DNA of 64,000 nt from CALFUK01 sp964450495 (GTDB taxonomy: Bacteria; Bacteroidota; Bacteroidia; Chitinophagales; Saprospiraceae), in contig CAYVFU010000015.1 in NCBI GenBank assembly GCA_964450495.1, positions 1-64,000 on the forward strand, read 5' to 3'. A program made the position numbers and the translations under genes. This document shows positions 28,100 through 36,920 of the stretch, piece by piece. The first letter of the stretch is position 1; the number at the start of each line of letters is the position of its first letter. The notes beneath the pieces are model-generated. The model was not told the origin of the DNA, did no database searches, and saw nothing but the letters and a program-made list of their open reading frames with translations.

Positions 28100-29209
28100 C
28101 TACAAAATCTCCTTCAATGCACTCAACAACATGTTGACGTGATTTTTATCACAGCTATGTCCCATGAGTCCAATTCGCCATAATTTACCAGCAAAGGCGC
28201 CAAGACCTCCACCAACTTCAATGTTGTATTCGTTCAATAGTTTTTTCCTAATAGGCAATTCTTCTACTCCTTCAGGAAGGTACACTGCATTTAACATTGG
28301 CAACCGATATTCTTTATCAACCAAATAGCTAAAACCAAGTTCTTCCAGTCCGTCTCTTAAATGCTCATGCGTTTCTTGATGTCTTTTAAAACGAGCTTCA
28401 AGTCCTTCTTCCAAAACTAATCTGTACGCTTCACGAATACCATAAATCTGTGATACAGGAGCAGTGTGATGATAGGCTCTTTTGGCACCAGCCCAATAAT
28501 TTTTTACTAATGATAAATCTAAGAACCAACTTTGGACAGGTGTTGTCCTTGCATCTAATGCCTCCACTGCACGGTCACTAAAAGACACTGGGGATAATCC
28601 TGGAGGCGCACTCAGGCATTTCTGTGTGCCTGTGTAAATGGCATCAATACCCCAATCATCCACTCTTAAATCCGTACCACAATAAGAGGTCACTGCATCA
28701 ACCACAAACAATGCTCCCTTATCATGGACGAGTTTGCTTATCTCTTCTAACGGTTGCAAAACGCCTGTAGATGTCTCCGCATGAACGATTGCAACCAATT
28801 TTGGATCGCAATTTTCTAAAGCAGCTTTTACATCTTTAGGATCAATTGGTTTACCCCAATCTTGTTGAACCATATGCACGGTTGCTCCTGCTCTTTTGGC
28901 AATGTCAGCCATCCTACCACCAAATACACCATGTTGACAAATCAACACCTCATCTCCAGGCTCAATTAAATTTACTAGACATGTTTCCATTCCCGCACTT
29001 CCAGGAGCTGACACGACAAAACTCAAATTATTTTTTGTCTGAAAAGTGGCTTGCACCATCTTCTTGACTTCATCCATAATAGATACAAATTCTGGATCTA
29101 AATGACCGATCATCTGCGTTGATAATGCCTTATACACACGAGGGTGCATATCACTAGGACCTGGGCCCATTAATATTCGAGGACTTGTATTGAGTTCTGT
29201 GTAATTCAT
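28100..29209 (-). CDS. Class V aminotransferase, alanine-glyoxylate / serine-pyruvate type
   Basis: A 369-residue PLP enzyme. The N-terminus has the family's LMGPGPSDMHPRVYKAL. The PLP-contacting Asp is in FVVDAVTSYCG (about residue 171), and the Schiff-base lysine is K197 in YTGTQKCLSAPPGL. Residues VNAVYLPEG and GGGLGAFAGKLWRIGLMG close the small domain. Relatives transaminate glyoxylate with alanine or serine, or purine-catabolism intermediates (ureidoglycine). The exact substrate is not readable, and no photorespiratory or purine genes flank it. Confidence 0.92.
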   Translation of the reverse strand: MNYTELNTSPRILMGPGPSDMHPRVYKALSTQMIGHLDPEFVSIMDEVKKMVQATFQTKNNLSFVVSAPGSAGMETCLVNLIEPGDEVLICQHGVFGGRMADIAKRAGATVHMVQQDWGKPIDPKDVKAALENCDPKLVAIVHAETSTGVLQPLEEISKLVHDKGALFVVDAVTSYCGTDLRVDDWGIDAIYTGTQKCLSAPPGLSPVSFSDRAVEALDARTTPVQSWFLDLSLVKNYWAGAKRAYHHTAPVSQIYGIREAYRLVLEEGLEARFKRHQETHEHLRDGLEELGFSYLVDKEYRLPMLNAVYLPEGVEELPIRKKLLNEYNIEVGGGLGAFAGKLWRIGLMGHSCDKNHVNMLLSALKEIL

Positions 29210-29301
29210 ATCATTATATTGTATAAGTAAACATCCACTTTTCTATTGACAAATAAAACTATTATACTTTTTCTTTCTGTTTTTTCGAGTAGTATTCTGA
29301 T

Positions 29302-30750
29302 CTATGTTCTTTCCAATAGTTTAGCATCGTACAATCTCTTTTTATGATGCAAATCAGCTCGGACAATAAAGGCCAAACTTAAAAAGAAAAACGAGCCTGT
29401 TTTTATCGACTCTACCATATCGTTAATCACATTGATTGTAAGTACCATAATCAAACAAACTAAGGACGCCATAACCAATTGCTTCTCAAATCCACTTAAT
29501 TGATGATACAGATATTGGCCTCTTAATACCGCTGTAATGCAAATACTTAAAAATAAAAGCAGACCTATAAATCCTTGCTCAACAAGTAATAAAAAATAAT
29601 AATTGTGTATTGTCGACTTTTCAGGATTATCACTTACATATGTTTTAAATGCTGTAATGGCATATTCTTTATAATTAGAATAAAATGAACCTGGACCAAA
29701 ACCAACAATTGGTTTTTCTTTCACCATATAATAACCAGCAACCCATCTGTAGGCACGCTCCATAGTAGAGATATCCTGACCTTTAGCAGTAGCATCAATC
29801 AGATCATCAAATTTTTGATGTGAAATAGTCTTGTTGTAATCGGGCGCATATTGAATGAATTCATTTTTACTGATCAAATGCACAGTAACAAAAATTGCAA
29901 CTCCCATAGAGAATAGGATAGCAGGTAAAGCTAATCGCCATTTAAAGATATAACTCGCAGCTATCCCTATAAATATTGCACCTATTGCAGCTCTTGTGTA
30001 TGAAAAGATAATTGCAGCCACAAAATACAAACCTAACCCAACCAATAGCCCTTTAAATCTGCTATTGCTCTCTTTAATATACAACCAAAGAAACGGCAAT
30101 GTGAACAATATAAGACAGGCATAATTAACATGATTTCTAAATATAGGATAAACAGATGGATTAATGTCTTTAAAGGAAAAGCCTGTTTGCGCATGGTTAA
30201 ACCAAACATACAGACAAGCCAAACAAACCCCAATGAGTAAAACACCAATATGCTTTATAAAATCCGACTTCGCTTTTAACACAAAAAATGAAAAACCATA
30301 AAAAGGTATGATATACCAACTTTTGGAAAGCAAGTATTTTAAAGATATAATTGTCTCTGTTGAGGTAATTGTAGTAAAAGTTATCCAAGCAAATTGGACA
30401 ATAAGTAATAACGATATTGGATGATTAAAATAATTGCTTCCAATTTTTTTGGCATTAGATAACCCAAGCAATAAACTAACAGCGGTAATTAATACCAAAA
30501 TTAATTCTGTTGGAAAATCTAAACCAAAACCACCAGGCAACTCCAACTCTGTCGAAAATGGCAATGCCATAAATAAAAACAGATAAAGAATTTTTGGCTG
30601 ATAAACAACCCAGGTACCAAGGAGAAAAATGAAAGGAATTGCATATACCAATAATGAATCTAGAGCACCAGCACAAATGACGCTTAGTATTACCAATGCA
30701 ATAAATCCAACTGTAAAAAAGCCTAAATTATGCTGCTGTGTGTTGATCAT
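29302..30750 (-). CDS. O-antigen ligase / Wzy-type polysaccharide polymerase family membrane protein
   Basis: A 482-residue protein with about a dozen membrane helices. It has a large extracytoplasmic loop (around residues 285-385) containing ERAYRWVAGYYMVKEKPIVGFGPGSFYSNY, which matches the Wzy_C/O-antigen ligase signature (W-x-G...P-x-x-G-x-G...), and a histidine further on (STIHNYYFLLLVEQG), as in WaaL-type proteins. It may ligate or polymerise surface polysaccharide. Its start overlaps the end of the Wzz-like gene by 23 bp, so the two are coupled. Confidence 0.87.
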   Translation of the reverse strand: MINTQQHNLGFFTVGFIALVILSVICAGALDSLLVYAIPFIFLLGTWVVYQPKILYLFLFMALPFSTELELPGGFGLDFPTELILVLITAVSLLLGLSNAKKIGSNYFNHPISLLLIVQFAWITFTTITSTETIISLKYLLSKSWYIIPFYGFSFFVLKAKSDFIKHIGVLLIGVCLACLYVWFNHAQTGFSFKDINPSVYPIFRNHVNYACLILFTLPFLWLYIKESNSRFKGLLVGLGLYFVAAIIFSYTRAAIGAIFIGIAASYIFKWRLALPAILFSMGVAIFVTVHLISKNEFIQYAPDYNKTISHQKFDDLIDATAKGQDISTMERAYRWVAGYYMVKEKPIVGFGPGSFYSNYKEYAITAFKTYVSDNPEKSTIHNYYFLLLVEQGFIGLLLFLSICITAVLRGQYLYHQLSGFEKQLVMASLVCLIMVLTINVINDMVESIKTGSFFFLSLAFIVRADLHHKKRLYDAKLLERT

Positions 30751-31810
30751 TTTTCAAATATGTTTCATACACAATTGCATATAACGACATGAATAAAAAA
30801 CTTAGAAAAGTTGCTGCTATAACGTATATCGATCGTTTGGGTCTAGACTTGTATATCGGCACTTCAGGTTCCTCCACTTGAATAATACCTGACACTGGTG
30901 AATTAAAACTAGCCTGTAATTGCGAGTGTCTTTCTTTGTCAATTGCAATTTGTCGAGTCATCTGAATTTGCTGCCTTTCCAACGAAGCTATTTCATTAAA
31001 CCCAGCATTGAATCTTTGAATTTTATTATTTATGCTAGATACTTGTTGATCTATTCCATTTTTCAATGCAGAATAAAAATCAAGCGAATCACTGTTATCT
31101 TGTACAAGATTAGAACTTAATTTTGCAGCAATTGATATCTTTTTTGCGTCAAGAGAAGACTGCTGTGACAATAAAATTTCACTTTGATTAGTCAGGTCAA
31201 AAATACCGTAATCTTTTTTCAATTGACTTAAGGAGTCATTGATGATGCTTATATCAGCTTCACTTTCCAGAATTTTCACTTTATAAGATTCCAATAAATT
31301 CTGCTGAGACTTTTTCCATTGACCTGAAGCAGATTGATCTATATAATTAGTTGCTGCCTTTGTCAATTCGTAACTCAAGTTTCTGTCCTTATCCTCAATT
31401 CCAAGCGATATAGCTCCAAATTTCGTCTTTTGAACAGTCATCATTTTATCCAACTTCTCTCTGACTTTATGTGCCGCGTTGTTGCTTGAAGGATCAATGT
31501 TGTACTTATTGTAGAGATCAAATTGCTCAATCAACTTTACTTTTAATGGGCTAGAATATGCAATGCTTAGCAATCGGTCAATGTCAAGATCATTCCCATA
31601 ATAATCAACATCTCTGTCCGAATCCCCCAATGGCATTGGTTTGGCGAGATCCTGACTTGCTGCATAGAATAATGAATTCGATTGATAATAATTAGGCATG
31701 AGTAAGGCAGCTACAATACTTAGTATTGCACAGACGATCGTCACAGTCAGAATGGTTTTTTTCCATTTCCAGACAGTTTTGATTACCCCAACCAAATTAG
31801 TCTCCTTCAT
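30728..31810 (-). CDS. Wzz-like chain-length determinant protein
   Basis: About 360 residues starting MKETNLVGVIKTVWKWKKT. A first membrane helix (about 20-40) is followed by a long periplasmic helical/coiled-coil region and a second helix near the C-terminus, after the proline-containing VEEPEVPIYKSRPKRS that precedes TM2 in Wzz/polysaccharide co-polymerases. There is no tyrosine-kinase domain. An upstream ATG at 31861 adds 17 residues that do not look like Wzz, so I prefer 31810. With the overlapping ligase/polymerase gene it forms a two-gene surface-polysaccharide unit without glycosyltransferases. Confidence 0.82.
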   Translation of the reverse strand: MKETNLVGVIKTVWKWKKTILTVTIVCAILSIVAALLMPNYYQSNSLFYAASQDLAKPMPLGDSDRDVDYYGNDLDIDRLLSIAYSSPLKVKLIEQFDLYNKYNIDPSSNNAAHKVREKLDKMMTVQKTKFGAISLGIEDKDRNLSYELTKAATNYIDQSASGQWKKSQQNLLESYKVKILESEADISIINDSLSQLKKDYGIFDLTNQSEILLSQQSSLDAKKISIAAKLSSNLVQDNSDSLDFYSALKNGIDQQVSSINNKIQRFNAGFNEIASLERQQIQMTRQIAIDKERHSQLQASFNSPVSGIIQVEEPEVPIYKSRPKRSIYVIAATFLSFLFMSLYAIVYETYLKNDQHTAA

Positions 31811-31963
31811 CAACTTGACAAAAGTGCAATAACAGTACCAAGAACCCTTTTGGGAAGACATTTTGCCTTAACAAATAAGGATTCAATCCAATATATCATT
31901 TCGATACTAGCTAAAATGATGCATAACCATGTAAGAATTGCTCAAGTCTTCTACATCTTGGTA

Positions 31964-32848
31964 TTAAATGAAGTCTTTATCATTGAATTTCCTTGGCAAT
32001 GGTTCTTCTATTTCTTTTAACTCCAAAGAGTCATCAATTTGATCCTCAATATATCGAGGTTCAGAAGCAGAATAATCATCATATGGCTTATTGCCATAAA
32101 CATCAAAGCGAAATCCAAACAAAGAAAAATAATTTAGCACTAGTAAGGCCAAACAAGAAGTGATGACAATACCAACCACTTGGAAAGGAATAATTCCCAG
32201 TATTTGGAAACCAATCATAACGATACTGGCTGCTAATGCTACACCCATTAAGGAGCTAAAATCCTTTTTCTTTTTGGTTAGACTTGCCGATTCAGATTCA
32301 TGTACGACACTTTCTTTTTTGGACACAGAGCTTAAGGTGGGAATAAAAAGGCCTTTGTTAGATACGGCAAATACCTCAACAGGTTCTCCGACATTTTTAA
32401 GATCGAACGAACCAATCAATTCTGTATTAACTGAATCCTTATTTTTCACTTGATCTCGTATTGCCCTAGACATAAGAATAGAGTTTGCTTCTGCAATAGA
32501 TTCGAGTCGCGAAGCTATATTAATGCCATCACCATAATAGTCATCTTTGTTGTGAATTACCTCCCCAAGATGTGCACCAATGCGAACTGGCACTTCTCGG
32601 GCTTTTTTAAATTCTTGTTGCATTTTGATGGCACATTTAATCGCATCAGATGGGATGTCAAACAACATGAGACAGCCATCTCCATAATTCTTGATGACCT
32701 CTCCACCAAAGGCGGGTACTAAATCGCTGATAATCTTTTTGTATTTATCAAGGGTATCGAGTCCTTTACTTTCACTTTCATTCATCAGTTTTGTGTACCC
32801 AATAATGTCCGCAAATAATATGGCAGCTAGTCTTCTTGTTCCATTCAT
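31964..32848 (-). CDS. Class III adenylate/guanylate cyclase with C-terminal membrane anchor
   Basis: A 294-residue protein. Residues 6-175 are a class III cyclase domain: metal aspartates D14 (LFADIIGYT) and D57 (NYGDGCLMLFD), the adenine-specifying-type lysine K53, and transition-state N110 and R114 (YYGDGINIASRL). All catalytic positions look intact, so it should make a cyclic nucleotide, probably cAMP. Two membrane helices (about 200-245) follow, then an acidic tail. The cyclase-first, anchor-last order is the reverse of the common layout. No effector (Crp) gene is in the window. Confidence 0.9.
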   Translation of the reverse strand: MNGTRRLAAILFADIIGYTKLMNESESKGLDTLDKYKKIISDLVPAFGGEVIKNYGDGCLMLFDIPSDAIKCAIKMQQEFKKAREVPVRIGAHLGEVIHNKDDYYGDGINIASRLESIAEANSILMSRAIRDQVKNKDSVNTELIGSFDLKNVGEPVEVFAVSNKGLFIPTLSSVSKKESVVHESESASLTKKKKDFSSLMGVALAASIVMIGFQILGIIPFQVVGIVITSCLALLVLNYFSLFGFRFDVYGNKPYDDYSASEPRYIEDQIDDSLELKEIEEPLPRKFNDKDFI

Positions 32849-33010
32849 AATTTATAAAATAACGTTTGTAATTGTAAAGTGCAGATTTTTTTATAAATCC
32901 TGTAACCTTTGATTAGTAATTCCAATCTAGAACTATAAGACTAAAGGCACCATGGTTCTGTAATTGCCCTTTTTAAATTAGCAAAGAATATCTCATCTTT
33001 AAATAGTAAT

Positions 33011-33445
33011 ATGGAAGATATGTTCACTCTCCAACAAGGCTTGACTAATTTTCAAAAGAAGAACGATATCGTTTTTACCAAGCAGCAATTGTCAAAAGAA
33101 GGGAAGGAATTTTTAGACTGTCATGACATTGCACATGTTGTATTTGGATGTGACACGACTATGTACGGAGAAGGCATTGTAAAGCTTTGGACAACATTTG
33201 GTACCACACTAAGCTTCTGGAAAGTTGTCAGAGGATACAATGAAGTACGTGCTTTTCAGTTGTTTAAAAAGTACAGTTTTAGTCATGTCATAAAAAATAT
33301 TGGTCGATTGCTAATGGCTACACCCAAAACGATATTCAGAGCTAAGAAAATGTCGAAGCCTTGGCCATTTAGTAATTATTCAGCGTATTTGGACACCTCA
33401 CTAACAGACATTAGACGTGAGTTTAATATCAAGATTATAAGATAG
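33011..33445 (+). CDS. Short Coq4-motif protein
   Basis: A 144-residue protein with H38-D39-I-A-H42-x11-E54, exactly the H-D-x2-H-x11-E metal-binding signature of COQ4, the ubiquinone-biosynthesis protein. The local context (LSKEGKEFLDCHDIAHVVFG...YGEGIVKLW) also resembles Coq4 proteins. It is shorter than eukaryotic COQ4 (about 220-260 residues). Bacteroidota are generally menaquinone users, so a role in ubiquinone synthesis is doubtful; another quinone or prenyl-lipid role is an inference. It precedes mfd by 28 bp and may be co-transcribed with it. Confidence 0.65.
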   Translation: MEDMFTLQQGLTNFQKKNDIVFTKQQLSKEGKEFLDCHDIAHVVFGCDTTMYGEGIVKLWTTFGTTLSFWKVVRGYNEVRAFQLFKKYSFSHVIKNIGRLLMATPKTIFRAKKMSKPWPFSNYSAYLDTSLTDIRREFNIKIIR

Positions 33446-33473
33446 GAATAAGCTTGCAAATAAAGTCTAAAAA

Positions 33474-36400
33474 ATGGACTACTTTTGCTGCGTGGAAAAC
33501 TTGAGGCGCTTGATTGGCATCTATGCTGATGATAAGCGAACGACAGAGATTGTGCAAACACTTCAAGCCAAAGCTCCAACCAGAATTTTTCTGGGTAAAA
33601 TGGTAGGAGCCCTGGAATGCTTTGTCCTAAACGGAATAAAACAACACTCCAAAGCCACACACATCTTCATTGCCAACGATAAAGAAGAAGCGGCATACAT
33701 CCAAAATACGCTTGATAATTTGAATGAGGAAAAGCCCGCTTTGTTTTTCCCAGATTCGTTTCGACGGCCCACCGTTTATGAAGAGATCAATCGAAATAAC
33801 GTTCTGACAAGAACAGAAGCCATCAACAAAATCAATCTGTTTTCTAATGTTGGCCAAGTCATCGTCACCTACCCTGAAGCCATATTTGAAAAAGTAGCTG
33901 ATCCATCTTTGATTGATAAAGAAAAAATCGAGATCCACAAAGGAGAAGACCTTGACGTCGATACCATAATCGAACTGATGGTCGAATATGGCTTTGAGCG
34001 AACAGACTTTGTCTATGAGCCAGGTCAATTTTCGATCAGAGGTGGCATCATCGATATCTTTTCTTATGGTAATGAATGGCCTTATCGCGTAGAATTATTT
34101 GATGAAGAAGTAGAAACCATTCGGACATTTAATCCGATGACTCAGTTGTCTTTACGCAATATTTCGAAAATTGCAATCATACCAGACATTAATAAAAAGT
34201 ATTCGACGCAACAGAAGGTAAGCATCTTCAAGATACTTCCTGAAAACAGCGTGGTGTGGATAAGAGATTACGACATGGTGATTGACCGACTGGAAATTTG
34301 CCTTAAAAAAGTAGAAGAGTTTAGTCGCAATTTGAATTTGAAGGAGGAAGAAGAATTACAGCAATTCTATTCTGACAGAGCATTTATTTTGCCAGATCAA
34401 GTCATTCAAGAAATTTCAAATAATCACGTCATTTTCCAGCAGCGTAATCAGCTAAACATTGACTTTGATTTATCACTTACTTATAATATAAAGCCGCAAC
34501 CATCTTTTAATAAGAATTTTAGTTTATTAATCGATGATTTTAGAAAAAAAGAAAAGGAAGGTATAGAGACGTATTTATTTACGGACAACAACAAGCAAAT
34601 AGAACGCTTCGATAATATATTTGAAGATCTAAATGCCAATGTAAAATACCATCCAGTAGTGACATCCATACATAAAGGCTTTATCGATCCCGAAAATAAA
34701 GTGGCGTGTTTTACTGATCATCAAATTTTCGAACGTTTTCACAGATATAGATTAAAAAAAGGTTTTACAAAAGAACAAGCATTGAATTTAAAAATGCTTC
34801 GTGAATTCCAACCTGGTGATTTTGTTATTCATATAGATCATGGTGTTGGTCGATATTCAGGTTTAGAAAAAATAGACATAAATGGCCATGTCCAAGAATC
34901 AGTCAGACTTGTCTATAAAAACAATGACTTATTATATGTATCAATAAACTCATTACACAAAATCTCAAAGTTTGTTGGAAAAGATGGTACAGCACCTCGA
35001 CTAGATAAAATCGGTAGCGATGCTTGGAAAACACTAAAAAGAAAGACAAAGAAAAAGGTAAAAGATATTGCAAAGGAATTAATCAAGTTATATGCTAAGC
35101 GAAAAGCTTCTAAAGGATTTGCCTTTGAAGAAGATGGCTACTTACAAAATGAATTAGAAGCGAGTTTCATTTATGAAGACACGCCTGACCAATTCAAAGC
35201 AACTAATGATGTCAAAGCTGACATGACAAAAGAACATCCGATGGATCGCTTAATTTGTGGGGATGTTGGATTTGGTAAGACAGAAATTGCCATTCGTGCA
35301 GCATTTAAAGCTGTAGTAAGTGGAAAGCAAGTAGCGATACTCGTTCCGACCACAATACTAGCTTTACAACATTATAAAACAATTTCTGAACGCCTAAAAG
35401 ACTTTGCTGTTGATGTGGACTATGTCAATCGATTTCGGACAACGGCTGAGAAAAAAGAAATCTACGAAAAGCTAAAAGAAGGAAAAATAGACATCATCAT
35501 TGGTACCCATGCTATACTTAATAAAAATATGGGCTTTAAAGATTTGGGATTATTGGTCATTGATGAAGAGCAAAAATTTGGCGTTGCTGCAAAAGAGAGA
35601 TTGAAAAGTTTTAAAGTAGATGTGGATACACTGACCTTGACTGCAACACCAATTCCAAGAACATTACAATTCTCGTTGATGGCGGCAAGAGATCTATCCA
35701 TCATCAGAACTCCGCCACCTAATCGTCAGCCGATTCACACAGAGCGCAGAATATTCAGTGACGAAATAATCCGAGATTCAATTTACTACGAAATAAATCG
35801 AGGAGGTCAAGTTTTCTTTGTACACAATCGCGTAAAGTCATTACCAGACATAACAGCAATGATTACACGTTTATGTCCAGACATAGATGTCGCGATGGCC
35901 CACGGCCAATTGGATGCAAAAGACTTAGAGAAGACTCTACTTAATTTTATAGATCGAAAATACGATGTGCTGGTTTGTACAAACATTATCGAAACTGGAC
36001 TGGATATTCCAAATGCGAATACTATCATAATCAACAATGCCCATAATTTTGGCTTAAGTGATTTACATCAATTAAGAGGGCGTGTAGGTCGATCAAATAA
36101 AAAGGCTTATTGTTATTTATTTGCACCACCATTATCTGTTCTAACGCCAGAAGCAAGAAAACGGATAAAGACCTTAGAAGAATTTTCGGACCTGGGAAGT
36201 GGCTTTGATATTGCGATGCGAGATTTGGACATTAGAGGAGCAGGTAATTTATTAGGAGGAGAGCAAAGTGGATTTATTGCGGATATTGGTTTAGAGACAT
36301 ATCAAAAAATACTTGAAGAAGCCATTCATGAATTAAAAGAGACAGAATTTAAAGATGTCTTTGAAGAAGAAAACAACAAAGAAGGCCGTCAGTATGTACG

Positions 36401-36911
36401 CGATGTCGAAATCGAAACAGATATAGAAATGTTAATTCCAGATTATTACATTAGTAATATCCAAGAACGACTAAAATTATATACACAACTTGACTCTATA
36501 GAAAACGAAGAAGCTTTGGATGACTTTGCCCAAATGCTTAAAGACCGTTTTGGAAAATTACCGAGAGAAGTAAATGAATTGTTTAACGGATTAAGACTAA
36601 GGTGGATTTGCAAGCTATTGGGTTTTGATCGGTTGTCACTAAAGGCTAGAAAATTGCGGTGTTATTTTGTCAGCAATCCACAAAGCAGTTTTTACGAGGG
36701 CGATTTCTTTCATGCAGCACTCAATTACATTTCTACAAAAGGAATAGAGCAAGGGTTGACTTTGAAACAATCGCGCACATTTTTAATTTTGATAAAAGAT
36801 GGAGTGAAGAATTTGCAGGAAGCCAGAGTTTTATTGATGTCAATTCTGGAAGACGTACAAGGACAGTTGAAGCAAGGGAGCAAGGAACAAGAAGTAGAGA
36901 CAATGAGTTAA
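33474..36911 (+). CDS. mfd: Transcription-repair coupling factor Mfd
   Basis: A 1145-residue protein with the Mfd domain order: UvrB-homology modules at the N-terminus, RNA-polymerase-interacting domain (FQPGDFVIHIDHGVGRYSGLE, about 445-465), and superfamily 2 translocase with Walker A GDVGFGKTE (about 596) and DEEQ box (LLVIDEEQKFGV, about 697). The later motifs are TATPIPRTL, ETGLDIPNANT and Q-L-R-G-R-V-G-R, followed by the TRCF C-terminal domain. It removes RNA polymerase stalled at lesions and recruits UvrA. Length is normal. It is convergent with the histidine kinase gene, with stops nine bases apart. Confidence 0.97.
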   Translation: MDYFCCVENLRRLIGIYADDKRTTEIVQTLQAKAPTRIFLGKMVGALECFVLNGIKQHSKATHIFIANDKEEAAYIQNTLDNLNEEKPALFFPDSFRRPTVYEEINRNNVLTRTEAINKINLFSNVGQVIVTYPEAIFEKVADPSLIDKEKIEIHKGEDLDVDTIIELMVEYGFERTDFVYEPGQFSIRGGIIDIFSYGNEWPYRVELFDEEVETIRTFNPMTQLSLRNISKIAIIPDINKKYSTQQKVSIFKILPENSVVWIRDYDMVIDRLEICLKKVEEFSRNLNLKEEEELQQFYSDRAFILPDQVIQEISNNHVIFQQRNQLNIDFDLSLTYNIKPQPSFNKNFSLLIDDFRKKEKEGIETYLFTDNNKQIERFDNIFEDLNANVKYHPVVTSIHKGFIDPENKVACFTDHQIFERFHRYRLKKGFTKEQALNLKMLREFQPGDFVIHIDHGVGRYSGLEKIDINGHVQESVRLVYKNNDLLYVSINSLHKISKFVGKDGTAPRLDKIGSDAWKTLKRKTKKKVKDIAKELIKLYAKRKASKGFAFEEDGYLQNELEASFIYEDTPDQFKATNDVKADMTKEHPMDRLICGDVGFGKTEIAIRAAFKAVVSGKQVAILVPTTILALQHYKTISERLKDFAVDVDYVNRFRTTAEKKEIYEKLKEGKIDIIIGTHAILNKNMGFKDLGLLVIDEEQKFGVAAKERLKSFKVDVDTLTLTATPIPRTLQFSLMAARDLSIIRTPPPNRQPIHTERRIFSDEIIRDSIYYEINRGGQVFFVHNRVKSLPDITAMITRLCPDIDVAMAHGQLDAKDLEKTLLNFIDRKYDVLVCTNIIETGLDIPNANTIIINNAHNFGLSDLHQLRGRVGRSNKKAYCYLFAPPLSVLTPEARKRIKTLEEFSDLGSGFDIAMRDLDIRGAGNLLGGEQSGFIADIGLETYQKILEEAIHELKETEFKDVFEEENNKEGRQYVRDVEIETDIEMLIPDYYISNIQERLKLYTQLDSIENEEALDDFAQMLKDRFGKLPREVNELFNGLRLRWICKLLGFDRLSLKARKLRCYFVSNPQSSFYEGDFFHAALNYISTKGIEQGLTLKQSRTFLILIKDGVKNLQEARVLLMSILEDVQGQLKQGSKEQEVETMS

Positions 36912-36920
36912 TATCAATAT

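Noticed and set aside
33627..34028. 133-codon minus-strand frame
   Set aside because: Antisense to the N-terminal part of mfd; no independent support.
33011..36911. Functional link between the Coq4-like protein and Mfd
   Set aside because: A 28-bp gap suggests shared transcription only; no biochemical connection is known.
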